Origin: Saccoglossus kowalevskii
Taxonomy: Eukaryota; Hemichordata; Enteropneusta; Harrimaniidae
Assembly (NCBI RefSeq): GCF_000003605.2
Contig: NW_003149279.1
Span: 130,880-194,879 of the forward strand
DNA length: 64,000 nucleotides
Reading direction: 5' to 3'
In this document: positions 25,266 to 38,371 of the stretch, piece by piece
Layout: every line of letters begins with the position of its first letter
Position numbering within the stretch: the first letter of the stretch is position 1
Program-made: the position numbers and the translations under genes
Notes under the pieces: model-generated
What the model was told of the DNA's origin: nothing
The model's input: the letters and a program-made list of their open reading frames with translations, nothing else
Database searches by the model: none

Positions 25266-25355
25266 ACCAGAGAACTCCATACTGCACAACTTCCTTGCCC
25301 ACATCCTCCAGAGACATGCTCTGAGTTACCAAATAAAATCATAACAATGTTAGCG
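25266..25355 (+). other. Candidate 90-nt exon with strong splice sites
   Basis: The acceptor (AAGTGCTTGCATTTACAG, with a branch-like CTGAT upstream) and donor (TTAGCG|GTGAGTTG) are both good. One frame is open for exactly 30 codons, in phase 0 at both ends, and reads TRELHTAQLPCPHPPETC.... The local composition is less AT-rich than on either side. No domain is recognised. Confidence 0.27.
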
Positions 25356-27409
25356 GTGAGTTGTCATATTTTTGTTTTCACAAAACATATGCGTTACTTT
25401 TTAACAACAACAATATTTTACACCACATATTTCTGATTCAAATAGCGCATTGCTTGCAATAAGAATACTAATAAACATTACTCGCGGGATTGTGATAATA
25501 TTGTACTTTTCAGATCTTCAGATGTCCTGTTAATATGGTTATTGTCGGTTCAATGTCCTATTCCTCTATGCCACTCTAGAACTTTGGTTAGGTAAATTAT
25601 ATAGTTTCAAAATACCACACTTCCCGTTTTAGGGGGGCTGATTTTAAGTGGTGAAAATAAGCAATCAAACCAGATTAATGAAATAATCTTATAAATAAAT
25701 TTTAAATATTACACTCAACCTTACCTTATTAATGTTTATATTTAGGAATAAATACTTACTTGATTATGTGATTTGTTTATCGTATGTTATGATTAGTGAA
25801 CAATAGTGCAAATTGCTTAATCATGAATGCATTTGATATACTTTCTAAAATAATAATGATAATGACTTTTTTACCTAGTTATTAGTGGAAATACATGTTA
25901 AAATGTGTCTCTGTTACAAGCACTTGTCAATATTCAGTTTGTAAAAGCACTTTTGTTGCGATAATAAGCACTTGTTATACATGTTCCTGGTGGAAACATT
26001 TTTCAATACGTGTTTCTAGTGGACACTTTTTTTTTACGTAATATGTTATGTGCAAAATATACCTGAAATGCTGCAATAAAAACACTGATTGTAAATGTAT
26101 ACATCATATACCATCTGCATAGACAATACCAGGTCATACAATACATAACCCGCTAACGATGTCGCTTATTTATCTGTATTGACAACAAATACTTGCAAAA
26201 CACGTTTTTATCAAATTCTAAGTATTGTTTCATTATTGTATGTCTTCTTTGATCACATTGTACACTGAATAATATTTGGAGATACACCAATCATTGAAAA
26301 GCCATTTATAAGTTGTTTTCTTAATTCTTTTATGTGATTATATGTATACTCCAAATTGAAATCTATATTACAATAATCTGATCTGAAATTGAATATGTTC
26401 TTGAATATTCAAATATATAACACACGCAAATAAAATTATCATACAAGCATCTTTACAAAAGACACATTTTAAAACAAAAATACGCTAATGTATCAGGTCG
26501 CTAAACAAAACAGGATATAAACAATAAACACGATATGAGATAGGACCAAACTAGGTACACATATATGTTCAGGTATAATTAGAATTCGAAAACCGTATAT
26601 GCGACTTCAAAATCAAAATTAACTTCAAAATCGATCAGAAATAACCCATTGGATATCGGTGATGATGTTTCATTTGTTTTTCCGTTGAATCACCATGGTA
26701 TAATAATGTCCCCAGACAGTCCAGCAATTGACACGTTTTCTCTATTGATAGCAATATATCATTTGTATATATAATATTCTATGTATTCACATCTATTTAT
26801 TAAAGGGTTAACAAACTCGAATAGGTTCAGTATTTCTTCTCCTCTGTGTCATGTATTACATTGTCGTACCATTCCGCCTCGGTGTCTTGTATTTATTTTA
26901 TCTTCTGTGTCACGCGTTTGTTGGAGTATCATTTTTTTATGCGCGAAAAACAAATATATAATGGAAATGAATTAATAGCTAAACTAAATGTTAAGTCCGT
27001 ATTAGAGGTTATTTGTGCTGCAAAGATTCTGTATTACTACCGTTTTTAAACACATTATAATATTAAGCTTTCATGTTAAATGCGCCACAAAATACCAGTC
27101 CTGTATATATGTTAAGTATGAATTTCCAATTCTCCCAATATCTGTTCTTGGATTATACCACTATTGCCATTGGTTATGCAAATTACGTCATGGACCCCTA
27201 TTTGAGATATATTTGTGAATTTAATCATGTATGTTTGTGTACACCGTTATTCTATTACGCCTTCGGGTGACAATAAATTGTTCTGGAATGCGTGTGCGTG
27301 ATAGATTGTGTACACAAAACTCCAAATAATTTACGCGTAGATGGTCGAGACACAGGACACAATTAGTGCGTTCATTAGCACAAAGCGCCGCAAAGGTTCT
27401 CGAATCTTT
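25356..27409. other. No gene seen
   Basis: Very AT-rich. A strong acceptor-like sequence (CTATTCCTCTATGCCACTCTAG, ending 25579) is followed 12 nt later by AG|GTAAAT, which would make an unusually small exon. This is left uncalled. Overlapping frames at 26781-27270 lack support. Confidence 0.5.
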
Positions 27410-27420
27410 CCGCCATTTTG
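27410..27420. promoter_or_regulatory. YY1-like motif CCGCCATTTTG in a CpG-rich patch
   Basis: The motif lies in a locally GC-richer stretch (27360-27460) with several CpG sites, about 350 bp upstream of the candidate exon at 27759. It may mark a promoter, but no TATA box or start codon could be tied to it. Confidence 0.28.
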
Positions 27421-27758
27421 TTTTGCGGACGAGTCACCCTATGGCGTCGTTAGTTTAAGCTACAGTAAACTTGCAAAAAAAGTCGTTCGATCGTGATTGT
27501 TTTTTTTTGTTATTGAACGCTTCTAATATCATTTAGGTCCAGAAATAACGGCTTGTTTCAGCCAACCAGACGCCTAGATTCAGACTAAACATACGTAATA
27601 ATAATGTCAAGTCGGATATTGTATTTGAGGGCTCCCTTAAACAGTAAACTCGGCGACATAAAACCAATTGCAGACATGAATGTACCATAATAACATTGTT
27701 ATTAATCTTTCATGAATAGTAAAAATGTGACCCATAAATTCTCATTGATCCACATCAG

Positions 27759-27838
27759 ACATTTAACATCACGAAAAGGCTTATGTAGCAGATGTAGAGA
27801 GCACTTATTGACCACCATGTTAATGATAGACATGTCAG
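27759..27838 (+). other. Candidate 80-nt exon with a C-x2-C motif
   Basis: A good acceptor (GTGACCCATAAATTCTCATTGATCCACATCAG) and a CAG|GTAAAA donor bracket 80 nt with one open frame. It reads HLTSRKGLCSRCREHLL..., with a Cys-Ser-Arg-Cys pair that could bind metal. The exon takes one base and leaves one. It is phase-compatible with the exon at 8683-8754, though 19 kb apart. No family is assigned. Confidence 0.2.
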
Positions 27839-30043
27839 GTAAAATTACAAGTAATATATTTTTCGCATTTACACACAGATGGATTTTCGAAATTGCCATT
27901 TTAACTGGATTTTTTAAACCGTAGGAGAAAACCATATCACCCTTTTTTTTGCATCGCCGTTCACTAATCGGCATTCGAGTAAAATTTATCAAATTAATTG
28001 TGTCAACTGGTCACAGCTTGTTCATACTTGCGTTCATACTATTCATATTCGCATTATTAATGACGCTACATTTATTGATAAAACATTCATTGAAGTCGCA
28101 TGTACCAAAAATCCAAAGCTTTACTTGGCTAAAGACTTCACGGGATCATTAACCAAATCTCCAACAAAATTGTTTACCGAGCAAGTTCTGTTGTTCTTTA
28201 TTCAATAGAGCAAGGATACGTCTCAACTAGTAGACTCTTATCCTTACATGTGGCAATGGTGAAGAATCTTTCCAAGAAATATATTTCCACGGCACCCAGA
28301 TGTCTTCGCTAATCGGAATTACCGGCATATGTACGATCACATAAACCTGAAACACGATATTTGAACTAGCAACTCGGCAAATACCCCCTCGCTACTGTAA
28401 ACAAACTCACCCTTACGGTAAACGCACTTTCCCCCATGTTGTAAACTCACAATGACTAGATGGTCATGCGCATGTAAGAATTTCTGGCGTTACAAACAAC
28501 ACACTAACTATAATTCTGGACAAAAATAGAGCCTAGTATAATCCTGGTCATATAACTGTAACTTAAAACGGGAGATTATACTTACATCTTTTATAAATAA
28601 TTCTTGTCCTTTCCTTTTATTAATAACATAATTTTTAGATATTGACAGTTTTATTTACGAAACACAAACGTATTAAGAGAAATCGAGTCTACATGTAATA
28701 TATCAATAATTACATAGACAACAGGCAGTAATCGGTACTATGTATGTTACGCCCATTTGACGCCGCACATGTGTGTCGGTTTGAGTGTTTTTTTTTAATT
28801 ATTACTTAAATTACAATCATTTAGTTAAGGAGTCGGCGACAATATAATTAAATTGCGACACGTGATACCCATTTGACAAGAGGTGTATAATAAAACTGCG
28901 ATACAGATTAAAATATATTCACAGTGGCAGCAGAGAGCGCTTTGGATCCTACAACAGACGATGTGACGCTATTGGCGCCTATTATGAATTATGTATTCAG
29001 TACGTTTGTGTAAAAATAAAACTATTATTTATTCAGTCGTGTGTGAGGTTTCTCTCTGTGACGTGCGCGGGTAAATAAATGACTGACTTATCCATACACA
29101 TGGTATATATTCTGAAAGTGGCAATTCTAGTGAAATACCGCGGTTATTGCTTGTATGACGTGGTGAGGGTCGCCACGTAAACTTCTGACAGATTCATCAA
29201 TGCGTGAAGACAGTTTATAAGCGCGGCGCTTTCAACGAGCGTTTACGTCAAGACCTATTAGCATAAATTAGCATATGGTTCAATAGCCTTCGATTGGTTT
29301 GTTATCACTAGACATAATAATTTGTGGCGCCACTCGTATCAAACAGACCCAATCATAGACGGTATGAGTCAATAAACGCATAATGGAATCGCCAGAATTA
29401 CATACTAGGCTGTTTTCGGAAGTTTTACTTTGTTTTATACGGCATATATTTATTTCAGTTGAAAACAGCACAGATCCTTGAATAGTCAAGTGTATGGAGT
29501 ATATTCATTCATCTCCTGCATTCAAAATTTATTAGAAAATATTTGCTCATGTACAACATTTACCATTGTGATTTCACAGTCATGTCGTCATAATTAATTT
29601 AATCAGAATTAAGCACTTGCATTAATACCGCAAATATATATGAGGTTTCTTAAATAAATATATAAATCGAAAACGACTTAAATGGGTGAAAGCAGCAACG
29701 TCGTTCAAAACCACAACTCTTTATTTAGCTGTTTGTTAGTTCGTTATTTATAATACCGTAATATAATCGAAAACATTACTACCTATCAACAAAATTTCGA
29801 CGATTTGAGCGGCCTTTCTTTCATCGATTTACATCACAGCAACGTGTCAACGTGGCGACTTATAGGACATATGTATTTATGATCGTTTTCCAGTCGTGAA
29901 ATTCCACAAAATTTGACAAGACCCGGGGAACGTCATAGTAAGTGGGATACGCCGCCGAATGACGTTAAAACACAACATTGCTGTGACTGATTGTAAAAGG
30001 AGAGTCATTGTTCTAAATCGGAATATAATGTTACGAACTGCAA
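27839..30043. other. No gene seen
   Basis: Mixed AT-rich sequence with CpG-richer spots near 28930-29000 and 29150-29260. There are no supported exons or repeats. Confidence 0.5.
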
Positions 30044-30270
30044 ACATTTAATTCTTCCGTCCTCGAGGCATGCTGAAAACTCGATGTACAATTTACAAAT
30101 CCGGCAGAAATATTGTCACATATACCTGAAATTTTACGGAGTGAAGCTAATCTAGAAGACGACGTACTTGAGTACAACAAAGGCGGATAGGTTCTATCTG
30201 TCAAAGCATTGCGCCTAAAGCTATATACACAATATTGTCTTTTCTCTTATCGTGCCGCACATGGATTACT
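30044..30270 (+). repeat. Diverged direct repeat, copy 1
   Basis: This segment aligns by eye with 31553-31788. Both contain GGCATGCTG/GGGAACTCG-type blocks, TCCGGCAGAAA, GTCACATATACCTGA, GCGCCTgAAGCTA and GCAcATGGATTAC. Flanking sequences do not match. Confidence 0.8.
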
Positions 30271-31552
30271 GCATCTGTTTACTTACTTGTGTCTCTTGAC
30301 TATATATAACACAGGTGTAGGTTGAAAGTGATTGCGAAATATGAATATACGAGAAGGAGATTTCATTTTCAGTGTAAAATATTCCTACACCAATAGTTCT
30401 AGTGAGAGTGATTGTTGCATCATGTCATCGGATCTGCTATAAATTCTCAACATTGTGCTGAGATTGAAATAGTGTTACCAGTGTCAATGTATAAGTGGTT
30501 AATTCTATTCGATTGCATTGTACGAATTCATAACTGTTTCGTTTTATTTAAATATTATTAAATAATACCAATTCTGTGCATATATTGAAAGCATTATAGT
30601 AATCCCAGATTAAAGAGTTGTAGATCATGGAATGTACATGCATTTGTAAACTTTTATTCATATAACATGTCGTGCAAAAAGTATTAACAGCATCGCATTT
30701 TTTTTAAATTGTAGTCTACTTTACATTTATTTTATTGAAAAGTGCGCACAGTAACTCAGTTGATGTTCTCAATTTATAACTTGAAACCTAATCCAAGTCC
30801 GTCAAAACATCCGACAATATAACAGTCTCCTACGTGTTTTTAAAACGCGGCTTATCCCATACGTTTTCATTATACACGAAAGTTTTGTATCTCCAAATCA
30901 AAATGTCTGTATGTGTTTGGGTTATGGTTAGGTTTTCCATACGATAGCAATTACTCCCTCGCTGATACTCGTGGTGCCGTCGGGGAGAATTTGACTCTTG
31001 TTTAATATATATATTTATGCGGCACTAACATTGCCCCTAAGTGATACATTCTGATTTGGCATACTGGCGTCTTTAAAAAAAACACTCCAAATCGATTCCA
31101 TACATTAAATGTTAGAGAACTTGAAATCGAGTTTCCAATTTGTAGACTGTCAGGAAGTAACGCTCGTTTAATCCGTATTTACACCAACAGGAGATGATGT
31201 CAAATGTAATATAAGTTTTAAGTTTTGATCCACCTCAGTGCCCAAACCTGTAATAACTTGTTCACATACAAATATTATGCTGGCTGTAGAACTACAGGAT
31301 AAACAAGAAAATAATAATAAAATTATATATGTATTAGTACTCACCTCAATTAAAATGTGTTAGACTGGGGGTATGAACTAATTAACTAACTAACATATAT
31401 TTAAAATATTGTAAGACTGTTGCAAGGTTTGTAGAAAAAATTCGTATGTTGTGCTCACATGGTTGTATTACCCCATCCAACTATATTTATACCCTCAATT
31501 TAGAATGTTCCAACACAATTATCCAGCACATTTGTAGATTCTATGAAATACA
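30271..31552. other. No gene seen
   Basis: AT-rich spacer between the two copies of the diverged repeat. A GAG|GTGAGTAC donor-like site on the minus strand near 31343 has stops in all frames feeding it. Confidence 0.5.
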
Positions 31553-31788
31553 ACAATTAATTCTCTCGCTCTCGGCGCATGCTGGGAACTCGTTGTACGA
31601 TTTACATTTCCGGCAGAAACAGTGTCACATATACCTGACATCCTAGCTTGTAACAACTAAATACAGTTAATCTGAAAGGCGGCCTACTCAAGTAACACCC
31701 GGACGGACACGTTCTGTCGTCAATACATCGCGCCTGAAGCTACGCAGAATTTTCTTTTCGCTCTTATTCTACCTCGCATGGATTACCG
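31553..31788 (+). repeat. Diverged direct repeat, copy 2
   Basis: Second copy, about 1.5 kb downstream of the first. Both copies are open in the same frame for about 28 codons around RQK.CHIYL, but the replacements do not look constrained. It could be an old mobile element or a regulatory duplication. Confidence 0.8.
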
Positions 31789-34700
31789 AGTTGATATACT
31801 GTTTTTTTGTTTGTTTTTACAATGCACGTTTCCATTAGACGTAATACAGACTAACGCATTTGCAGGATTGAGTCTGATGACTGTGTGGTAGGTAACAAAT
31901 AAAATTAAAGTAATGATCGATTGCCTTCCAAATTCAATAGTGAAAAACGAATCCAGCGCCAATAACAACTAGCATTTACACAGATTCGTATTTACTGCAG
32001 GACAGGTTTTTTTCAACACCCCATCTGCACAAGATCTCCGGGTGGTATAAGGTTTCGAATTTTCTGCAAAAGATTAGTGTTAAATTACATATATTTGTTG
32101 AAATGTTTTGTTCGCCTCCTCCCGAAATGGTAGTATTTGTAATTACTAGACTCATTAAGGAATGTTCTTAATGATGAAATTAAATTAATTATATGGTATA
32201 TAGTAGTATATTTTAGGGAAAATTTTCTGTGAGGAATGTCAAAATCCATATATACAATCCTCAGTGCCAGTGGCTTGAATGATCATAGTATATGAAATAA
32301 TATATTCACATCTCACACATCTCCGTTACCATGGCGTTTGCTCGTGCACATTTCTTGTATAATTTTAAGTAATACAAGTAGCGTCTTAGACATGCTAATC
32401 AAAATATTTCATTTGTTCGTGATAGAATGCTTGGCAAGGACGAAGATAATCCCTTAAATTATGGGCAATGTTAACTAAATAACTACTATCCGTTTTGTTA
32501 TTGCTGAAATGAAAATTCCATCTGAACCAGTTTACATATATCAATTTTCACTATTTTATTGAACACGATGGTCAAACCCTGACAGGTAGCCACACGATCT
32601 TGTTTTTTAAAGATATCTTCATTTTTTTCAAAAAAAAATATTTTATAGAAACAAATAAATAAAATATACATGTAACGGAAATCTGGAGCATTGCTTAGTA
32701 CTTCTGAGCCAAACCCATAACATATGTCGCAATTAGCATAATCCCGGATCGGATGCACTTTGCTGACAGTTGAATCGAATAACTTCTTTCGATTTCTTTC
32801 TTTTCATTATACCGACGCTGGTTTCGATTCACTATTTTGAAAATGAAATGGAAAACGGGACATCTAAAAAAAACGCAATCCTGGTGAATAGCGGAAACTG
32901 GAAATTCCCGAACGACACGAGTTTGTGTCAGAGTCGAACGAATCCATAGTTACAACAAGGGAAAACTTCATAGCTGCAACAAATTGCTGTTCACGAATTC
33001 GAACAAATTCATTGAGTACTCCAATGACTCTTTATAAGACAGGCTCACGGATTGGCTAAGAAAACGAGGTCGCCAAAAATATACCAATCACGTACACTGT
33101 ATCATGTGGGGCGTCAGAAATGAAAATCGTTTGTGATGTTATTACATGTAGTACTTGTATAATAATTAATTTTCAAATCCAGTTAAAAATTAATACAAAA
33201 CGGCGGCATGTAGGCTTGACTGGTAGCCACGCCGCCACTCACGTGCATTGTGCCGATTTGTGATGGGGTCGTAACAAATATCTGACACGCATTGTTGCGT
33301 ACTCGTTAATCACATTTCATTTGTCAATATCTGTTTGTTGTATTATTGGATAACCCTCGAGACTAAGCTGACGAACAAATGGATTTAAACCGATACCGTG
33401 GTTACACTGTTTACTTAGGAGCAGCCATACTCATAAAACTGACGTGATATCAATTTAAAAAAAATACTGACTACGATATTGTGAACTAAAAATTTCTACT
33501 TTGTTTTACTACTTTGTGTTGTTTTTTGTGTGTGCACATTTAGGCATTTGAATATTAACGCATCTATCACTAAGAATATGACCACTACGCGAAACTGTGT
33601 TTGTGCATTTTTTTCAGAGATTGAATTTGAGATGATTCGGCAACAAAATTATATTATTTGAATTTCAGCACCTGAGACCTATAATTTCGTATAGAAGTAC
33701 TCTGTATCACTTTGCGAAACTATAAACACTAAAAACAAAACACTATATTACGTTTTATCTTACAAATTTCAATCTTCTTTCTCATGTTACCAATTCTTAA
33801 CTGTTTCTATTTTTTTGTTCATTTATCAATTACGTGATATCATGTATGGATTTTTATTATTTTTGAATCAGTAATATTTGTTATAACAAATTTAATTTTG
33901 CTTTGCCCATCAAACGACTACTACATATTAATATTATACTGCATACGATGCATGATACTACATGTTTAATTACTAAATTCACTTTGGCTAACGATTGATT
34001 GAATATACGTGTTGCACATCAACTACTAATACAAATCGACAATTAAGGTATCAAGTTGACAATACAAGGCCAATCGACAGGCCAGTTTATGCATTAGTAT
34101 ACTAGTGGTACCCTTCGGCAAATTAAGAACCTTTCATTGATATTGCTCCTTTTGTTCAAAGAAAATAACCAAATGATTGCAATTTACTCCTATTAGACTG
34201 ATACCACATTCAATACAGAATTGGTAACCAATCAATCTGTATGCAAATAATTTGAGACTAAAAATGATCACATAGACTCCACAGTTAAGGCTTGACACCT
34301 GTTTAAGATAGAGACGTATCTACGAACAATTATCCCTTCATTTGGATGTACTAGGGTATAAAAGCGCTATGATACATTGAACTACATATGTACTAATTTG
34401 AAAATGTATTAATATAATGTCAACAATGTATATGTTTATTAATCATGTCAAAAGCATTTGAATCATTCAGATTAATAATCAGACGCAATGTTTCATATTC
34501 TAATCTAATTTTGAAATCCAGAAAAATGCACTAATAATACATGCCAAGTCATTTTGGACCGGTGCGTTATGTCGTAATATTTATATTTGTTCCTGTAATT
34601 TCAACTGCAAGGCAATAAACTCATAATTATGTGGTAATAATTGTCAGCATCCTTTATTTTATGTGTGCATGGAATCATGGGAAGAAACGGTGTGCATTGC

Positions 34701-34803
34701 CGAGTGATAACTGTCATAAAGGTGATTGACATGTCAGACTTGTTTACAGCTCTGGAAGGACAATTTAAATCTACCAGGTGTGCTTGTAATTTACATAACA
34801 AGT
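31789..34803. other. No gene seen; GC hairpin inside
   Basis: AT-rich sequence without supported exons. The only structure noted is the hairpin at 33202-33236. Confidence 0.5.
33202..33236. other. GC-rich hairpin
   Basis: GGCGGC at the left pairs with GCCGCC at the right. Inside it, GGCT pairs with AGCC around an 8-nt loop. It is conspicuous in AT-rich surroundings. The stem is shorter than a typical miRNA precursor, so no function is proposed. Confidence 0.4.
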
Positions 34804-35319
34804 AATGTTAATCTACTGACTTGCTTACGTGAGTGCCTGCATGTCATCGTGAGACAGCTGCTATAGCAAGAACACATTCTGATTGGCTCCTGTGAAAACC
34901 CATGTTGTGTAGCTGAAACTGGGCTATGTATGTCCTATAAATAGGCTAGATCGAGGACAGTTGTTGTCCACCATTTCAATTGAGTACCCTGTGTGTTGCT
35001 GCTGCAATATTGAGAGACAAGTGATACAGGCTTCAATCATCATTCTGTGAGACTTGTATGAACTGCTCTGCGATCTCCTGCTATCAACGGTACGTGCTCT
35101 CCAGAATAACAGCGTTCTCCTGCAAGCAAGACTCCTGTATCTCTTCATTGTTGTGTTGCAGAAGCCATTGACTCCCATCAATTTCCACGTCCTGGAACTA
35201 TAAGCTATCACCGATGCACACTTCCCTGGACAATTCCCTATTTTAGTGAAATGTATGCATGATTATTCTCTGTTTTGTTGTTATTCATTTTTATTTATTC
35301 ATTTATTTCAATTCAACAT
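34804..35319 (+). promoter_or_regulatory. Promoter-like block, possible solo LTR
   Basis: A CCAAT-type box (TGATTGGCTCC, about 34880) is followed about 55 bp later by a clear TATA box (CTATAAATAG, about 34935). A GC-richer transcribed-looking stretch follows to about 35230, then an AT-rich tail ending TTCAACA near 35319. The block could begin TGTTAATC and end TTCAACA, giving the TG...CA termini of a retroelement LTR. No primer-binding site, second LTR or matching target-site duplication was found. It may instead be a cellular promoter with a non-coding first exon. Confidence 0.35.
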
Positions 35320-36004
35320 CTCCTAATGAACAATCCAACGATTGGTCGAATAATACAAAATGTCAGAATGACTCTTACGCTACTGCAGTTTACACCTTCT
35401 TGACATTAGCTAGTTTTGCGCAATAGACAATATGGTGGGACACAGTAGACATAGCTCAATCTGCATGCAACATGTAGAATCAGGAAAATCATACAGGAAC
35501 TTGAGACATACGACATTCTAGCAAGTGCCAACAATGTCTATTGGTTCTGCTATGCTTGCATTGCCTATTTCGAAACTAATGTCTGGACGTCACGTGATCA
35601 GTGATGAAACTAGACCATAGTCTATTTTGCGCATGATAACTTAACCGATCATGGTCAAATACAAGATCATGATTGAACATGTATGTATACTATCATTATG
35701 ATTGAACGTACCATAGACTATTTTCTAGCAGGATCCTAATGATGACTCAACATAGTTCAAGGGTTATCTTGAATTATCTGGCCCTGGTATTTCCATTGTG
35801 AGTGACATGTCATAGTAACACTACTACTGTGCACATGTGCACAAAAAAATTAAATTAGTCAAACAGACTTCGGAATAGGAAGTGTTGGCAGCATGGAAAA
35901 AGAACAAGAAAATGTTTCTTTGTAAAGTGTTGCAAGTCAATATTCAAATGATCGGATATGTTATGTGTAAGGGGTCACGGGTCACATAATCATACATTGA
36001 TCTT
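35320..36004. other. No gene seen
   Basis: If the preceding block is an LTR, its internal region should begin here. No primer-binding site or gag/pol-like frame is visible. Confidence 0.5.
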
Positions 36005-37115
36005 ATTCATGCTTTTCATTAAAACACCGTTTAATTGAAAACACGCTGTTGAAATTAAACGACGTGTATTATATTATGAAACACTATATTCTATCAAAAC
36101 ATTAGTGTTTTAATATTTTCGGAAAGGAGTTAAGCACATTGTAAACACACAAAATACACTTTTTTCAAAATAAAACACTGAGTGTCTTACGGGAACATAA
36201 ATTTGTAATAATAAAACATTTGTGAAAATTGAATGAAAAGAACCGAACTTGGGACTCGTAAGTAAACATTATGCTGTGTATTTCATTGATCTAACTAGTC
36301 GACCACCGAAGGTGACGTAATTCAACGCATAATGGCATTACTCTCGGGAAATATTTTTATGTTTTTATTCAGGACCATCCCATCTTGTTGAATAATTGTA
36401 CGGATTTTATATGGCCTTACCAACATATAAGTACAACTGAAAATCAAGACACGTGGCGAAGTACCTAGTGTTCTACTGGAGTTTGATACTCCGCATTTAC
36501 GTGCAATGTTTCAGTCTAAAATACCAGACAATACATGTTTCATAAGTATTTATGTACAGGATTATTTGTATGGTGTCTAAGGAATGTATCTATAACAGAC
36601 ACAATGCTTAGTATTGACTGTATACAGCTTATTAATTAGAAAAAATGTTCACACACGTCAGTTATCAACCGACATAATGTACATTTAATGATTTTAGTAT
36701 TTTCAATAATAAATAGCTTTCTATATTCATGTAGTGTACAAACCATGTACCTGTCGTAAGTTTAGTGATTGATTAAATTAAACATGCACGGTGTTGTTAT
36801 CAATGCCCGAGTTATTAAGCTGAATGACGCAGCGCTAGACAGGCGTTAATTCCCTGTGATCTAATCAATAGATTCATTTACTTCTTAGCTATCATTCTAT
36901 CTAATGGATGAGCCTCAATGTTGAATTCTATCTAATATAGTGATTACCCACACACCTGTGCACATTTGCGTATAAACTAAACAAGCCCCTCCAAGTCTAA
37001 TAATAATACATAACCATTTCACTGTTAATTCAGAAATATCATAATACAATACAATATGAAAATTAATACTAAAATATAATGTAGGTTTCTTCTTTATTTT
37101 TTGAGATACTTTCCG
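36005..37115 (+). repeat. Dispersed repeat R1, copy B
   Basis: Same order of landmarks as copy A: the AAACAC-rich head, TTAAGCACATTGTAAA, GGGACTCGTAAGTAAACATT, GGTGACGTAATTCAACGCAT, GACGCAGCGCTAGACAGGCG and TTAATTCCCTGTGATC. Copy B is followed almost at once by the inverted copy D, so the two can fold back on each other. Confidence 0.85.
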
Positions 37116-37144
37116 CACATCCGTGTTGCAATCACTATATTAAG

Positions 37145-37575
37145 CATTTTTGATAACATCAATGCATTCCATAGACTGCGTACACAAGTGTAATGTACAT
37201 AAACAGATATGAAACATCGGTCGGGTGTTTTACGTTGAAACATTGCATATGTTTCAAAATAAAAAAAAAGTTCGGAAAAAGTGTTTTCGTTACTCCACTG
37301 GTGACGTGTTTGAATTTAATAAGTTGTAGCATTATAGCACATAAAACTATTTCCTTGGTAAGGTAAGGTAAGGTAATGTCATGACCATCTCACCTTAGGT
37401 GGTCGTCTAGTTAAGTCAATGGCGTATAAATCATAGTTATGTTACTACTGTTTGTTTAAAGTTGGTTGCATTAATCCTTAAATTTCCCATCGATAAACAA
37501 TCCAATGACACATTTATGTCTTTTTAAAACACTCATTGCTTATTTGAAAATGTTTTTTTACAATGTGCTAGATGT
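37145..37575 (-). repeat. Dispersed repeat R1, copy D (inverted)
   Basis: Reverse complement resembles parts of copies A to C: CGGGTGTTTTACGTTGAAACAT near 37210 and GGTTGCATTAATCCTTAAAT near 37465. A (GGTAA)4 run at 37357-37376 sits inside. Together with copy B it makes an imperfect inverted repeat with a very short spacer. Confidence 0.75.
37357..37376. repeat. (GGTAA)4 pentamer run
   Basis: Four exact GGTAA units lie inside R1 copy D. Each reads like a splice donor (AAG|GTAAGG), which can mislead exon finders. Confidence 0.9.
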
Positions 37576-38371
37576 TGGACAAAAGGTCTAATAATTCTCA
37601 TTGCGTTGAAACATCCACTGAATTAGCTTAATACGAGATCATTACAACAGTCATAAATCTCGTCAATTATGTTATAATATTGAGGACATCATCTTTCTCT
37701 TCTTTGTCGTCCACAGATGGTTGTAGTATCGAGCATTTCAATACGAATAATCAAATTAGCTGGCTCAATTCTTAATGAGAGAAATCCCACTTCTGAATAC
37801 TGACAATGTGCCAACCTCTAACTACGAGTATCGTAACTCACAAACTACTTTAGCGTTTTTTTCTCTCTAATCACGTGTACGTTTTCCCACACATTGGCTG
37901 CATTACTTTAATGTCGACGTTCACTATGTGATTAGCTTGTTGACATTCCCAACAGATTTACTTTTCACCATCTGTCCAAATTTGCGCACTCTTTTCAAAC
38001 GTATGTTCATATGATTAAAATAATTGTAAATTAATTATATCGTATTCCCATAAGACTGATTTTAGTACATGAAACATGTGTTTTGGGTGGACTTATTACC
38101 ATACCATATGTGTATATTTGTGGATATCGTGTTAAATTATTTTATTTGGAAATGTCGATACGCTCAATTCCCCCTGCTATTGCCAATCACCGAAGGGGTT
38201 CCGTACGACTATAGCAATCGAGGAGGCATTGTCTGATCTATATGGATAGCGCTGTTCGTCGCCAACGCATGTCTACACATGCAGTCTCGACATCATGTTG
38301 AGTGATAGCCAATATATTTCATCTATCTGAACAAAACCTTTGCTTAATCAATGTTAAATTGCCTAGTGCAG

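Noticed and set aside
25580-25591. Possible 12-nt microexon after a strong acceptor
   Set aside because: Only 12 nt, so no coding evidence is possible, and the donor is ordinary. Left as an observation in the surrounding region.
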